A stretch of 64,000 nucleotides of DNA from Mrakia gelida (lineage: Eukaryota > Basidiomycota > Tremellomycetes > Cystofilobasidiales > Mrakiaceae), in the NCBI GenBank assembly GCA_024345305.1, contig BRON01000022.1, positions 124,001 through 188,000 of the forward strand. Reading direction: 5' to 3'. Below, piece by piece: positions 43,207 to 55,464 of this stretch (within the stretch, counting starts at the first letter, position 1; each line of letters opens with the position of its first letter). The notes under the pieces were generated by a model, which saw only the letters and a program-made list of their open reading frames with translations, ran no database searches and had not been told where the DNA came from. Position numbers and translations under genes: made by a program.

Positions 43207-44659
43207 TTGTTCATTCGTTTCCGCTCGACAGGAATCCGACGAGGAGTGGGGGACCGAAGACGACTTTTTCGACGACGCGACGACCTGGACTCTCCTCCTC
43301 TCGACGCGTTTACTGGTCCAGAAGAGGACTTCTGCACTCTCTAGATTGCTAATTTGCCATCTTGATCAACCACTCCGCTCGACTCCGTCCCTTCTTAAAG
43401 AATCTCATCCGTCCTTCTTCCCTCTTCCCTCGACCCGACAAACTGCGCTCGAACCTGTGCTCTGCGCTCCTTTAGCTCTTTTCTTTTCACCGATACCCGA
43501 ATTTAGCATACCAGCAAATTTTCGAGACATGTATGTAATATGCATGGAGATTGTACCCGCTACTAGAGAGGGAGATACGAGGGAAGAGAAGCAAAGGTTT
43601 TTGATCGGACGCGCCGCGGATGGAAACGAGGTGTCGGACCAAGCGTCGCAGAGAGATCAAAAGTGAACGGAGTAAACAAAGAACTAGCATACATTTCGAA
43701 GATGAGGATCAACGAGCTTCCAAGCATCTGCTGCAAGGATTGGTTCAGGACGTGCGAAGCCCAAGGATCTCCCTTTCGAACTGCCTCCGGTCTCCCTCTC
43801 GACCCTGAAACCTAGGACGAGGATGACTCCCGTCGACCCAATATCTCAGCCACCGCGAGCTTCCTCAATCGAGCACAAACGACGAGCGTGCACCCGAAGT
43901 CCGTGGAGAGGAAGTGTGGATCCCAGAAGGTCGATTTTTACTGAGACGAAGACACTCAAGCGTCGGGTTCGGGGTCGAGGAAAGGAAGCAACGCCAACTC
44001 GGAGGAGAGGGCAGAGAGGAGGAGGAGATTTCATTGGCTCTTGCTCCTGCTGGTAGCATAACGAGTACTAGTCCATCGAGCGTGTTGAGGAGGCTGCCTG
44101 GAGTTTCCGGGGGAGGTGGAGGGTCGGCGAAGAAGAAGGATGCGACGTGGCTGCCGTAGATGGTTGGTGGACTGCTTCTTGATCTCGTTTCGTTCTTCTT
44201 GCTCAGTCTCTCCTCTCGGCTCTCATCGTTGATTTCTGAGCCATCTGAGCCAGCGCTTTCTCTTGCACTATTCCTTTCTTCGCTTTCGTTCTCGCTCCAT
44301 CTCTTTTCTCCCTCGTCGCGTCCCAACACAAAACAGCTGTCTTTGAAACAGGTTTTCGGCCCCAGTCTCTGCATCCACACCCGCTCTAGCTTTCGTATGT
44401 CTCTTTTCTGTATTGCTACGTACACGATCTTCCCTTTTCTTTGCTCGCTTCCCTTATCAGTTTTCATCGTTTGATAGGTTTGAAAGACGGGAGCGGGAAG
44501 GGGGCGACAAAATCCACGCTCGTCTGGAACAAGGTTTCTTTCTTTCGCCACTTCTATCGAGGTACGCAATCTAGGCCCCAGAAACACTCGAAAAACAGAA
44601 TAGGAAGCGACTTTCTTGATTCGTTCTGCCCAACTCGGAACGACGACGCGACCTCATCA
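43207..44659 (+). repeat. Direct segmental duplication, copy B
   Basis: Partner of 20268-21720. The minus-strand 240-codon frame (43865-44587) and plus-strand 104-codon frame (44160-44474) are both preserved. To its left the ~1.2-kb F-box pseudogene body present in copy A is missing. Confidence 0.85.
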
Positions 44660-44794
44660 GGGAAGAGAAGGGCTGGCTGGATGGGGGATAAGCGATGAAT
44701 TGTGAAAGAGCAGATGATGGACGTTTGAATGTGGGAGTGGGCTATCGTCAAGGATGAAGGCGAGAGAGGGAAATCACATATTTACACGAACAAT

Positions 44795-44860
44795 AACCCT
44801 GCTCTCTATCCCTAACCTCTATCCCTAACCTTATCCCGAACCCTAACCGAACCCTAAGCC
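44795..44860. repeat. Degenerate interstitial telomere-like repeats
   Basis: CCCTAACC at 44810 and 44823, then CCCGAACCCTAACCGAACCC and CCCTAAG, matching degenerate arrays of the TTAGGG telomere repeat (C-rich strand on plus). This lies 130 bp beyond the breakpoint of the segmental duplication. Confidence 0.7.
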
Positions 44861-44874
44861 TTCTTCCGCCAATG

Positions 44875-44986
44875 AACTAACGCTAAAAGAAAGTATGCTT
44901 CGGGCAGGGCTGCTTCTTTGGCTTCGGAAGAACTAACGCTGAAAGAAAGCTGGCTTAGAGCACGGCTGCTTCCTTGGGCTTTACAG
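44875..44986 (+). repeat. Two-unit 56-bp tandem repeat
   Basis: Units begin AACTAACGCT at 44875 and 44931 and share GAAAGAAAG and GGGCTGCTTC/ACGGCTGCTTCC blocks. Confidence 0.7.
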
Positions 44987-45339
44987 CGTCAGCACCGCTC
45001 GATGCGAACACTTGGTGAGGCGACGCGACGCGACCGATCTCTGGATATCGAAACTCTGCCGACTCTTAAACGCTGGCAGACTAGGATGAAAATAGAGAAA
45101 AGAAGAGAGATCGATAAAGAAGGCGACTAAAGGCTGGAAAAGCAGATGAGGTGAAGACATGGAGTCGTGAAGAAAGATAAGCGAGATGAAGAGTGCGTAA
45201 GGGGTCGTCGAACCAACAAAAAACGTAAGGGTGGGCTGGGGTGGAAGGAGCTAAACAAGGAGCAAAGGTACGTGATGAGCAGAGTTGAAGAGAGTAGAGA
45301 GCTGAAAGGGTAAGAAAGGAAGGGAAGAAGCCGAGGACG
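44987..45339. other. No gene seen
   Basis: Purine-rich 3' flank of the minus-strand gene to the right. Confidence 0.4.
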
Positions 45340-47842
45340 ATGGGGTGCTGGAGTCGTCGAGAGACCGAACCCTACTCTTTGTCTTCGTCTTCGTCTGTCT
45401 CCTCTCCGTACCGGGTTCTTTCGACCGACCGACTTGCGCGGGGGTAAGGATTCGTCCACTTGCTGGCTGCCCGAGGCGGAGGAGGCCTCCTTCTTGGTGC
45501 TGGAAGACGAGCCTGAGTGAGTTGTACCGCTGGCGATGGAGGTGAAAGGGCGGAGCGGTTAGCGGCGAGGGAGTGGAGGATGGAAAGGGAAAGAAAACAG
45601 ACGAACGTCTTCTTCGGCTTGGTGGCGGAGGACAAGCCTGTGGAAGTTGCGCCTCCAGTTGTCACGCTGGCAAGGGAGGTGAAAGGGCGGGGCGGTTAGC
45701 GACGAAAGGGACGGAGGGCGAAGAGGAAGGGATGTACGACTTACTGCTTGTTGACGGCGGTGCTGGAGGAGGGGTTTCCCTTAGGCTTCTTGTTGGCTGG
45801 TTGATCCGTGAGAGGTGCTGGCGGGGTGAGCCTCTTCGAAGAGCTTGACGCAAGGGCGGGCTTGCTGGTCGGCGGCTGGGGAAAGAGAGAGAGGGAGAGA
45901 GTTCAGTTCGGGGAGAGCGAAACGAGGGTTCGGAGGAGAGAGGACCAAGGCACAAGGGAGGGGAGAGAGGAACCGACTTTGGGCGTGGCCTGTCCAGCTG
46001 AGATTGACGACGGGTCTCCTCCTGAGGTCGACTGGGGAGTAGGTGCTGGGTTGGACTTGGGAGCTGCTGCTGAAGTCGACGAGGGGTCTCCTCCTGAGGT
46101 CGACTTGGAAGTGGATGCTGAGTTGACGTGGGGAGCCGCTGACTTTGAACTCGAGGCGACGGCGTTCGACGGAGGAGCGGGAGCGTTGGGTTGAGGTTGA
46201 AAGGATTGGGAGCGAGGAGGAGGGGCCTGTTGGGGAGGCCAAAGGGGTGGAGAGTCAGCTGCAGCGGGCTGCGAGGGGGAAGGAGGGACGGAGGGAGAGT
46301 GAAAGCGGGACGAACGTTGAGGACGTTCTGGGTAGGAGAAAGAGACGCGTCAGCAAAGGCGGGAGCGAGGAGGGAGGATATATGCGAAGGGAACGTACGC
46401 GAACGAAGCTGGCCGAGTAATACGGAAGGAGCATGTCCTGGAGCCTCCGGTGCGTGATCCAGGGTCGGTCCTGCTCGTCTTCGGCGAACTGCGTGAGGAG
46501 GTCGACCATGAGTTGCTGGAAGGGGATGGGAGGAGGTTGCATGTTGATGCAGAAGGAGACGACGACGAGGGGGCCGAGTCGTAGGAGGAGTAGGAGGGGC
46601 AGAAGAGGACTTCGTTGAAGTGGTGGATGAACCTCTTCATGTACGCGAGTAGCTTTGAACTTCGGGTTGGGTCGACGGATTGGAGAGGGATGTATCGCTC
46701 GACGTCTGATTGGTGGAGGAGAGGCAAGCTTCCGTGGAGCTGCGATATGAAAAGTCGAGGGCGTGAGGGTGAGCGGTGGACCTAAGGGGTCGGAGAAAGC
46801 GGGGGGGGGGAGGGACGAACAGAGCGGACATGGAGGCCGATATCTGTGTCGAGGTAGCCGAGGAGAAGAGGCGCCACTCGGGAAGTTGGTGTGAGCTTGG
46901 GGACGTTTTGTCCAAGGATGATGAAGGTGGAGGAGTGGAGGGTGAGGAAGGGTGCGAGGGAGTCCTCGTCGACGTTGAGGAAAGCCTTGAAGAACTCGAC
47001 GAAGACGGCGTCGGGCAGTGCGTGGTTGTCGTCGATAACCCTCATCGGAAGAAGGGTGAGAAGGGCGTCCTCGAAGACGACGAGATCCTCTGGTTTGCGC
47101 GGCTTGGGGAGCATGTTGTTGAACGTCGAGACGGCAACTTTGACGCGATCTCGAACGTCGGGTTGAGAGTGCTGGGTAGGAGCGAGGAGGGAGGAAGGAA
47201 GGGGAAGGGAAAGGTCAGAGACGTCGCAAGGGAGAGGGAACATAGCAGGATGCGTGAGAACGTACGTTGAGCCCTCTGTAGTCTTTGGCGTGCTTGTGGA
47301 GGTTGTCTCGAGCCTTGAGGACCTTGGAAGCTTGGGAGACGGGGACGTTCTGGACGAATCTCTGGATCATGGGGATGTCGGCGTCCGTTATGACGGCTTC
47401 CGGGTCGGTGAGGAGGGAGTGATCGTGGGTGTGGACTGAGGTATCTGAGATGTACTCGAGGATGCTGATGATGAGGTTCTCGAACTTGGATTGGTCTCCA
47501 TCGAAGCACGAGTTCTCGAGGTAGTTGAAGAAGACCAAAGATCGAGAACGATGGAGGTGGAATTCCTGGGAGGAGTAGCTTCGTCTGAATCCATCAACGC
47601 AGGAGTGGCTGGCGGTGGGAAGAGGTGGGAGGACTGTGGTTGGAGGAGAGGGGAGCGAAGGGTGAGTGAAGAAAGGGAGGAAGGAGGGAGGGAAGGAAAG
47701 GGGGAGGGAAGGAAGGAAGGAAGGAAGGAGCGAAGGAGCTGACCAGGGTGGTGATCCTCCCCGTCTGCCGCTTGAGGTATTCAGATTTTGCGTGTGGGAA
47801 GAGGGTTTGTTGAGTGGAGGTGGAAGAATTGGTAGAGGCCAT
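45340..47842 (-). CDS. Unrecognised multi-exon protein, Ser/Thr/Pro-rich C-terminus
   Basis: ATG at 47842. Supported exons: MASTNSSTSTQQTLFPHAKS to GRITTL (GTCAGC donor); from a CTCCCAG acceptor, EFHLHRSRSLVFFNYLENSC to KDYRGLN (GTACGT donor at about 47265); from CTACCCAG at about 47172, HSQPDVRDRVKVAVSTFNNM to GLHVRS; from TCGCAG at about 46740, LHGSLPLLHQSDVERYIPLQ; then, after an intron or frameshift near 46600, QQLMVDLLTQFAEDEQDRPW. Later exons are low-complexity, with two STSGGDPSS repeats and a basic end (KSVGRKNPVRRGDRRRRR). The N-terminal half is globular and helical. I recognise no domain; the basic tail suggests a nuclear or nucleic-acid-bound protein, which is only inference. Confidence 0.6.
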
Positions 47843-47949
47843 CGTAGGAAGGAGGGAGGAGGGAGGGAAGGAGGTGGAGGGTGGAAGGGGGAGTTCGGAG
47901 CGAAGGTCGAAATCCGTCCCCGTTCTTTTCGAGCAGGTTCGTTTTTATT

Positions 47950-49745
47950 CAAAAGGAAGAAAATATTTCGACAATGAGCAAGAAAGACAACGAAAAGACA
48001 GGCCACCCTCAGAGGGGCACGAAAGGACAAAGGGAAAAAAAAAAAACGGAGCGGCAACGATGGTAGACAAGAGGAACGGACTCGAAGGGACAGGGCGAAG
48101 GAACGCGGAGCGGCAAGCGAAAGCGTGGGCCTGCTCATGAAAGGCGGTCGATGCGGACCGCAGAGTGTTGTTGAGGGTGCTGGAGGAAGGTTGAGAGTCA
48201 GCTGAGACGGAATGTGCCAGGGATGAGGAGGGAACGAGGACGGAAGGGCAAACCTGTTTTGAAGAGAGGAGTGGAAGGGCAACGGTAATCCGTCGAAGAG
48301 AGGTGGAGGGACGAGGAAGACTCGTCCGACCTCTGCACGAAGATGAATCCTGGCGGCTGCAATGGCGAGTGAAAAGGAGAATAGAGGAGATTTGGAGTCC
48401 GTGGGCCGAGGATGGAGAAACGGACCAGTGGACTGCAAGAGGGGGTGGGGTTGAGTCGAAAGCAGATCGAAAGAAGACAAGAAGGAAAAAAAATGGACTG
48501 ACGTCGTCTTTGAGGAAGAGTAGAAAGGCGTACAGAGCCTGAGAAGAAGCCACCTACGGGGACAGAAGGAGAGGGAGGTGTGTGGGCGAAGGGGACGGCG
48601 AAGGCTGGCGGGGGGCGAAGAGGCGATTGAAGCGAGGAGGTGAACGACTCTTGCTGAAAGAGGACAAGGCCGGGTGATGAGGCGGGGGAAGAAAAAGAGA
48701 ACGGAGGAGGGGTCAGTGTGGGAAGAAGAAGGAGGAGGGAAAAAGGGTACGGACGAAACTGCGACGCGTCGTCGCTGACGCCGAAGCAGCGGTAAATGCC
48801 CGCGTTCTTTCCAACGGGGCTGGGCTGGACAGATATAGAGGGAACGGACGGCATCCGATGGGTCAGGTCCTGGAGCGTAGGTGGAACGAGGAAGCTCGGA
48901 TTGTGGAGCGTACGAGGGAGGAGAAAAGCTTACTTAGTGAAGGGGATTGGGAGAAAGAGAGGAGAGCGGCGGGGAGCAAGAAACTGCAAGTTTTGAGATA
49001 AGGAGAGGAAAAGGGATCTAAGGTGTGGGATGAACTGGTTAGATCGGTTGGAAGGGGCGAAACGAGCGTAAGAGGGACAGACGAACCCAGGAGTCCGTCG
49101 GTGGGCCCTCTTCTGGGGTGTAGGCCCAGCAAACGGGGTTAACCTTTGGATGAGCAAGGTTTTCATAAGGGTCAGAGGTACGAGAGACGGCAAGCGAGGG
49201 TCGAATTGAGGAAGAGCACGAACACGGGAGAGAACGACGCGAGAAGACCAGGGCTGAAGGGTGTGGTGGAGGAGGGAGCCCCGAGCGGAGGTCAGGAGCA
49301 TGGGATGCACGGTGGGGAGGTTGACGAAGGAAGAGTGAGGGGCGTGAGTTCCGAGGAACCAGCCGAGGTAGGAGCTGACCGTGTGGTGGATGGACGGAGG
49401 AGGAGAGTTGGGTGGAAACAGGGCGTCGAAGGAGAGGGAGGTCGTACTGAAGACGAGGGGACGAAGGACGGCCCGCTGAACGTTGGCGAATGCGTCAACG
49501 CTTTCGGGAGGGAATAAAAACGCGAGGTGGAGAAGGGTTTGAAGCTGCTTGGGGCGAAAGGAGCGGTGATCAACGATAGAGGGACTCGAAGTGAACGGGT
49601 AAAAACTGACTTGCTCATGGACCTGGAGGGAGAAGGTGCGACGGGAAGTTGAATCCCAATAGAGGTCCGTTGGATCCAGGGGAAGGGGAGGAACAAGGAT
49701 GCCTGGGGAGGAAAGGGACTGGGAATCAAGGGAGGTGTTGTCCAT
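47950..49745 (-). CDS. Unrecognised multi-exon protein
   Basis: ATG at 49745 in a good context (CCATCCCCATGG). The first exon (MDNTSLDSQSLSSPGILVPP, then DLYWDSTSRRTFSLQVHEQV) is open to 48930 and ends in a GTAAGC donor. Further exon-like pieces follow leftwards: DLTHRMPSVPSISVQPSPVG to FGVSDDASQFR (about 48875-48755), VASSQALYAFLLFLKDD (about 48560-48505), and FSFSLAIAAARIHLRAEVGR with LVPPPLFDG (about 48440-48290). Phases at the first junction do not agree, so a splice site or base is wrong somewhere. It lies head-to-head with the JmjC gene at 50854. No family is recognised. Confidence 0.5.
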
Positions 49746-49952
49746 GGGGATGGTGGGAAAGGGACTGGGACGTCTAAAGGTGGTAGAGTAGGATAAGGGA
49801 AGGAGGTGGTGGGGAGAGAGGTGGGCTCCGAAGGTATAGCTTTGGATCGAAAGGACGAAGGAGACAAGGGGAACTTCGCGAAATTCGTTTGACCTCCAAC
49901 CACAACTACCTCTGATCCCGCAGCAAGATAAAGCTTGCTTTCTTCGCTGCAT

Positions 49953-50853
49953 CCATCGCCAACCAACCCGCTGGTGAGTTCTGAGGTATTCTTGAGGTGA
50001 ACATGAGGGCTGGGACGGTGAGGGGAGAGGGAGAGGGAGAAGAGAGGCTAAGGGAGGAGAAGAGGAGGGAAGGAGGAGGAAGGAAGGAAGGAAGGGAAGA
50101 GCTCAAGGGAGGAAGGGAAGGAAGAAGCACCATGTTTCGAGGGCAGTATTGGACGTGATCGCTACAGGGGAACGGAGTACTGATATACTTGTCCTCGCTG
50201 GAACGCTGAACCCTACAGAAGAAGCCATCGTTCGAGGAAACAAGTCCTTCCGAAAAAGGTCGAAGCTCACCTTACGCTCCCTCCTCGATCTCGATCTCCA
50301 GCTCCCTCAACCCTACCCTCTCGACCTCAAACCCCTCCGACTCTTGAATCGTTTCCCTCACCGTCCACCCATCATCCTCTCGAACTGAACTCCTCCAACC
50401 AGTCTCGTTGCAAGGAACCAGCTCCTACTCTCCTCCCGAAAAGAAAGCCCTCCTCGCTCCACACCTTTCCCCTCACCATCGCTCCTCCTCCCAAACAGCT
50501 CAATCCTGACCAAGGATCTTCTCCCATCCACTCAACAAAACCCCATCAACCTCCAGTCCTCGAGCCCACCGTTCCCAGCTCGGTCGAATCGATCCACCCT
50601 CAACACTCGGAACCCGCTCCGCTCTATCGCCCCCAACCTCCCTCACTCTCGCTCGCCGTCGATCCAATCTCGAAGGGTCAACTCTCCGTCCATCTACGCT
50701 TAAGCACCCCAGAAGGACTCCTCCCTCCCTCCCTCCAGCCTCCTCAACTCGAATCCTCCTCCCTCGCCATCAACCTCAACCTCTCCACCCACCCCTTCCC
50801 TCCGTCTCTCTCGCTCAACCTCTCCCCGTCCGTCAAGCCAAACCCCAAGAAGC
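49953..50853. other. Divergent intergenic region with possible leader exons
   Basis: The left part is GA-rich with GGAAGG repeats. From about 50510 to 50853 one plus-strand frame has marked coding-like codon use (VESIHPQHSEPAPLYRPQPP and onward) and runs into a different frame of the next gene, so it may be an unspliced upstream exon of that gene or a fragment. Confidence 0.35.
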
Positions 50854-53800
50854 ATGTCCGCTGCCAAGAGGAAACCGAGAGTAAACTACACGGAAGAGGC
50901 CCTCGAAGACGGGGAAGAAACAGAAGTGGACCAGGTGGTCCAGCCGCAGAAGAGGAAGAGGAGAAGGAAGGGAGCGGATGAGAGGGAGGAGGGAGAGGAT
51001 GGATACGCAGGCTTCGTGGATATCGACGAGTTTAGCGAGCCAGAAGGGAGTTCCAAGAAGGATCGGTTCAGTAAGGAGGATAAGGGGAAAGGTCGGGACG
51101 TCTTCGTCGTCGAAGGGCAGGAGGAGCAGAAGGACTCGGACGCCGACGAACCAGAGCCAACGACGATGACAACCAAGGGAGGAGCATCGACTACGTCCTC
51201 GAATGGGAAGGGAGCGTCAAGACGGAGGAAGTCGGGAGTAGAGGAAGGAGACGAGAAGGAGGAGGGAGACGAGGAGAACGGGAGGGACGACGCGTCGAAG
51301 GGAGGTGAGGGAGAAGGAGGAAGTGCGGACGACGACGACGACGACGAGGACGACGACGGCTACGACTACATCAAACTAAAGCCGTTTGTGAAGGAGGTCT
51401 GGAAGGTGTGGAAGGGAGCCAAGTGGGCGACGGAGGAAGGCGTAAGGAGCTTCGAGGAGTTCATACGCAAATTGAAACTCAACGACAAGGCGCACGGAAT
51501 CATCCTCGCCTACGAGGACGCCAAAGCATCGAGACCCAAGGGATCGAAAAGGGATCGAAGGAGAGCCTCGGAGCAAAGGAGGCGACGGATGCCTTGAGGT
51601 GGGGGAGGCTCTTGGAGAAGGAGTGGCTTCAACTCAAGGGGTTGATGGAGGGGAGGTTGGGCAAGGACGATATGGAGATGTTTGACTGGGAGGTCGCGAG
51701 GAGATTGGCACGAGAAGGGCCGGAGGAGAAGATATGGAAGGAGAAGGAGGGATCGGACAGGGGGGAGGACAAGAGGGAGGCGGTGGGGTTGGAGACGGAG
51801 CTGGTGGAGTTGAGGGAGGATTTGTTGGTGAAGGCTAAGAGGAAGTCGAATCCGGAGGAGATCTCGGTGACGAATGTGATACCAACAGTGAGTACAGGAA
51901 GAGGGGGTGTCGGGGGGAGGTGAGAAGAACGCGAGCGAACTGATCTTACGCCATTGGCGTGGGTTACCAACCAATACAGTCGTCAAATCCCACGGTCTGG
52001 AGATGAAGCCGCAAGGCTGGCAACATCACTACGACTTCGACGTCCTCGGAGGTCCACTGAAGCCGTCGAACACGTCCTACAGCCCGAAACGGATCGAGGA
52101 GACGGAAACGGCAGAGCTTGTGATGGCGAGGGTGGGAGCGCCTTGGGCGGCGGTGACGGTGGAGACGGCGGAGACGAAGGCTACCTTGGAGAATACTAAA
52201 GGGTGAGTACAAGTTTTGAAAGGGCGAAGTTGAAGGGGGCGGGGCGGAGGGAGACGGAGGCGGAGACGGAGAGAATCTGACGACGCTTCGTTCTGGCTCA
52301 CAGGATGAAGAACAAGTACCGCTCGGAGCCAGAGAGACCAGTGGATCCTACTCAAGAGTGGGGCTCTCTGCGTGGTGGAGTCACATCGTGAGTTGCGCGA
52401 GATCACAGAACGAAGGACGGAAAAGAGGACGCTCGGCGAGCGGGGTGGAAGGGTGAGAGAGGGAAACCCGCTGACCGACTGTTCTCGATTCACAAACAGG
52501 ATGCGAGACCATGATCGAACAGACCCTAGGAAGACACTGAAGGCCGAGATGGAAAACTTCTTGGTGAACCTGTGGAACTTCCAGTTGGACGTCGTCTCGC
52601 CGGTGAAGCAGCCGGAACTCCTACCCCAGCCCATCCTTGAAGGCCAACTCCTCGCCGCTCTCCAGCGTCGCTTCAGACTCCAACATCAGCTCCAACGTCG
52701 CTTCCAATTCCAACGTCGCCTCCAACTTCGCCCTCAACCTTGCTTCGACCTCCAACGTCGCTTCCACCTCCCACGTCACCTCCTCCGTCGCTCCCCCTTC
52801 CTCCTCCTCCGTCGATCCCGCCACAGGGATTCCGGTCACCGCCGACAACAACGTCATCGACGACGAGGAGATGGAGGACAACAGCAGTATTGTCCCAGAA
52901 ACGGCCTCTCCTTCCTCGACCGCCGGCGTCCACGACCCCAGGAAGAAGTCGTCATCCAAGCCCGACGACGACGACGACGAGGGGACGAGCACCTTCTCAA
53001 TCGATGGCGATATCTCCCTGCCGAAGGGAACGATGGGGACGAGGAGGACGTACGCAGCTGGTCCAACCTTCTTCTACGGACCTGAGAAGACGGTGAGGGA
53101 GGCGAGAAACTCGGCGATGCATGGAAAGAGCGACCCCTGCGTCAGGAGGTTGCTGGAGGTGATGATGCTGGTGTGGAAGAGGGAGAGAGGGAGGGAGTGG
53201 AGGTGGAAGGGAGAGGGAGTGGGGAGTGAGGTGCCACTGTTGATTAGTGTGCAGGAGTTGTTTGCGTTGACGAAGAAGGAGTCGGAGGAGCGGATGAGGC
53301 ACCTGGCGGAGGAGGCGGACGTCCAGTTGCTTCCGGTGTCGAAGAACAAGGAGGAGGAGAACAAGAGGATTGCTGGTTTGGTGAAGATCGCGGTGGGTTC
53401 GTGGAGTAACGGAGCTGCTGGGGTGGTCGGGACGACGGGGATATGTGAGTTCAACTGCGGAAGGAGTTGGGGAGGAGAGGCACATCTAACCTCGCCTTCT
53501 TACCAACAGACTTATCGAACGAGGAGATGACTCGTAAGTCGACGGAGCAATCAGGGAGGGGGTAGGCGAGGAGTGGGAGAAAGAGATTGACCGTTGTCGC
53601 ACTTCTCTTTTCGAGCAGCTTTCGAGGTCAACCGCCTCGACGACTTCTCGATCATCAGTCTGAGAGGAGAAACGTCCTTGAACAAGGTTCTCGAACCCAA
53701 CAACCCTATCATTGGAGTCAACGAGTACGCCGCCTTCGTGGATCCGTTTGGAGGGAGTTATACGAGTCTCCACGCGGAAGGCTTCAACCTCGGATCCACC

Positions 53801-54410
53801 AGCACCATGATCTACGGAGGAGAGGACGGCTCAGGAGCGAAGATCTGGTTCGGATTGGGCCCGAGAGGGATGAAGAATTTGACGGAGGACCTCAGAACCC
53901 GTAAGTCCTGAGGTAGAGGGGGGGAGGGAGGCGGAGCCGGGGAGACGAGGGTTTCGAGACCTAACCCCCATTCTAACTGTTGAAACTTCAGTGAAAGGCG
54001 CCATGGCCTCGGATGCCTCGCTCGAGCAGTACCACGACCTCGAGGACGCCGACACGTTCGGGGAGGGAGCTTTCAAGGCAGTCGAGATCAACGAGGACGA
54101 GTCGCCATGCGAGGAAGTCTGGGATCACCGCCGATCCGTCGTCGCGCCGTTCGATCTACCAGGAGCGGAGAGCAGGAGGTGGAAATCGATCGCGCAGGAA
54201 CCAGGAACGTCCATCGTCACGAAGGCCTACGTCCCTCACATCGTTTGGAACGGCCACCAGACCTTCGCCATCGCGAGAAACTCTTTGGAGTTGATCGACT
54301 CGAGGAACCTCATCAACGACGGGACGTTGAAGTGCGAGTGTGCGTTCGGACCGAAGGCGTCGGAGCAGGAGTTGAAGGTGCTGCCGTTGAGGCCGTTCGT
54401 GATGGAGTGA
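50854..54410 (+). CDS. JmjC-type dioxygenase-like protein with acidic N-terminus
   Basis: The N-terminus (MSAAKRKPRVNYTEEALEDG) is basic/acidic with a KRKRRRK patch and a long Asp/Glu run. The C-terminal exons (53510-53533, 53620-53900, 53992-54410) encode a region I read as JmjC: FVDPFGGSYTSLHAEGFNLG, then a KIWFGLGP motif and VTKAYVPHIVWNGHQTFAIA. LHAE (53768-53779) and VPH (54231-54239) would supply the HxE...H iron ligands; K of KIW and HxxxN resemble KDM4-group demethylases. Such enzymes oxidatively demethylate histones using Fe(II) and 2-oxoglutarate. Further exons: 52304-52387 and 52500-53444. Two frame changes (near 51550 and 52610) are needed within otherwise coding exons, so the gene is either damaged or contains assembly indels. 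Exon 53510-53533 is only 24 nt. The JmjC call is by motif; substrate unknown. Confidence 0.55.
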
Positions 54411-55464
54411 GAGGGGACGTGGCGAGCTGTGGAGGAGGGGTTGGGGGGGTCTGTTTTGCTCTTGTTTCCTTCAGTACCTTCGATTACCGATCACGAACGC
54501 TCAGTCTATATCTGTGGGTCGTTCACGAGCCCACAAAGGCGCGTATTCTCGGTTTCGTTTACATCCGTCCTTCCTTCTCCTTCACCCTCACCGCCTCCTC
54601 CTCCTCAGACCCACCCAAGCTGGACATCTATACAGCTCAACCTTCAGCTACGGCTCTCGGCAAATCGAGGATAATCGAATCTGGTCAGCCGGGTGAGTAG
54701 GAGGAGACAGAGAGAGAGGCATGGACGAAGCCGGAGAGCTCACTCTTCTTCCCAGATACTTTTCGTTCACGCCAAACTTAAACATTTTCGGAGAGGTGAA
54801 AAGAACCTGTCTCACCAAACATTCCCTCCTGTCACTCTCTCCCCCGACCGTCAGCGTCTCCAGCTCTATCTACGCTCCTGAGCTCCAAGATGGCGGCCAC
54901 CTTATTTGGCTATCTCGATCCTGTACGTACTTTGGCTCTTCCGGTCCGCTGGCTAAAGGAGAGGAATGCAAGCTTACCCGCTGTCTCTTTTGGATCTACC
55001 TCTCGAGTTCACGTGTCGCTCGTTCCTTCTTCGCTTCGGAATGCCGGATAAGAGATGCGAAGATAGATTTGACCCATGACGATAAAAGGGCTTCATGACG
55101 GCCTTTCTTCGCGAGAGCGAGCAGACGAAGCGAGCAGATGTATCTTCCACGAGGCTTTTGAAGTTGCAATCCTTGTATGCTGAAGAGGGGAGAGGAGTAA
55201 AACTCCGAGAGAAGGCCGTGTTATTAGAACAAGGAAAAAAGGCCCCAGAATCAGAGGCTTGGGACGGAGGCGTCGCTGTTTCAAACCGCTTCTTGGGCTC
55301 GCCGGTCGAATGCTGCCTCGTTTGATTTTGGTCAAATCAACCAAACCATCAACCACCACTACCTTCTCCTCTCGTCACTTCTTTCTCCTCTTCACATGCG
55401 AACCTCTCAAGTTCGTCGTCTTTTATCTTCTGCGTCTTTTCCTGGCCCGCTTCTTTCGGCACCC
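54411..55464. other. Intergenic between JmjC-like and HSF genes
   Basis: CT-rich, with no protein-like frame that has splice support. A leader exon and intron of the HSF gene probably lie near 55380-55485 (acceptor GTACAG). Confidence 0.4.

Noticed and set aside
47640..47740. GGAA/GGAAG tandem tracts as a regulatory array
   Set aside because: Simple microsatellite-like sequence, probably inside an intron of the minus-strand gene.
54880..54905. AAGATGGCGGCCAC as a YY1-type regulatory site
   Set aside because: That factor logic is from animals; one occurrence in a fungal intergenic region is not evidence.
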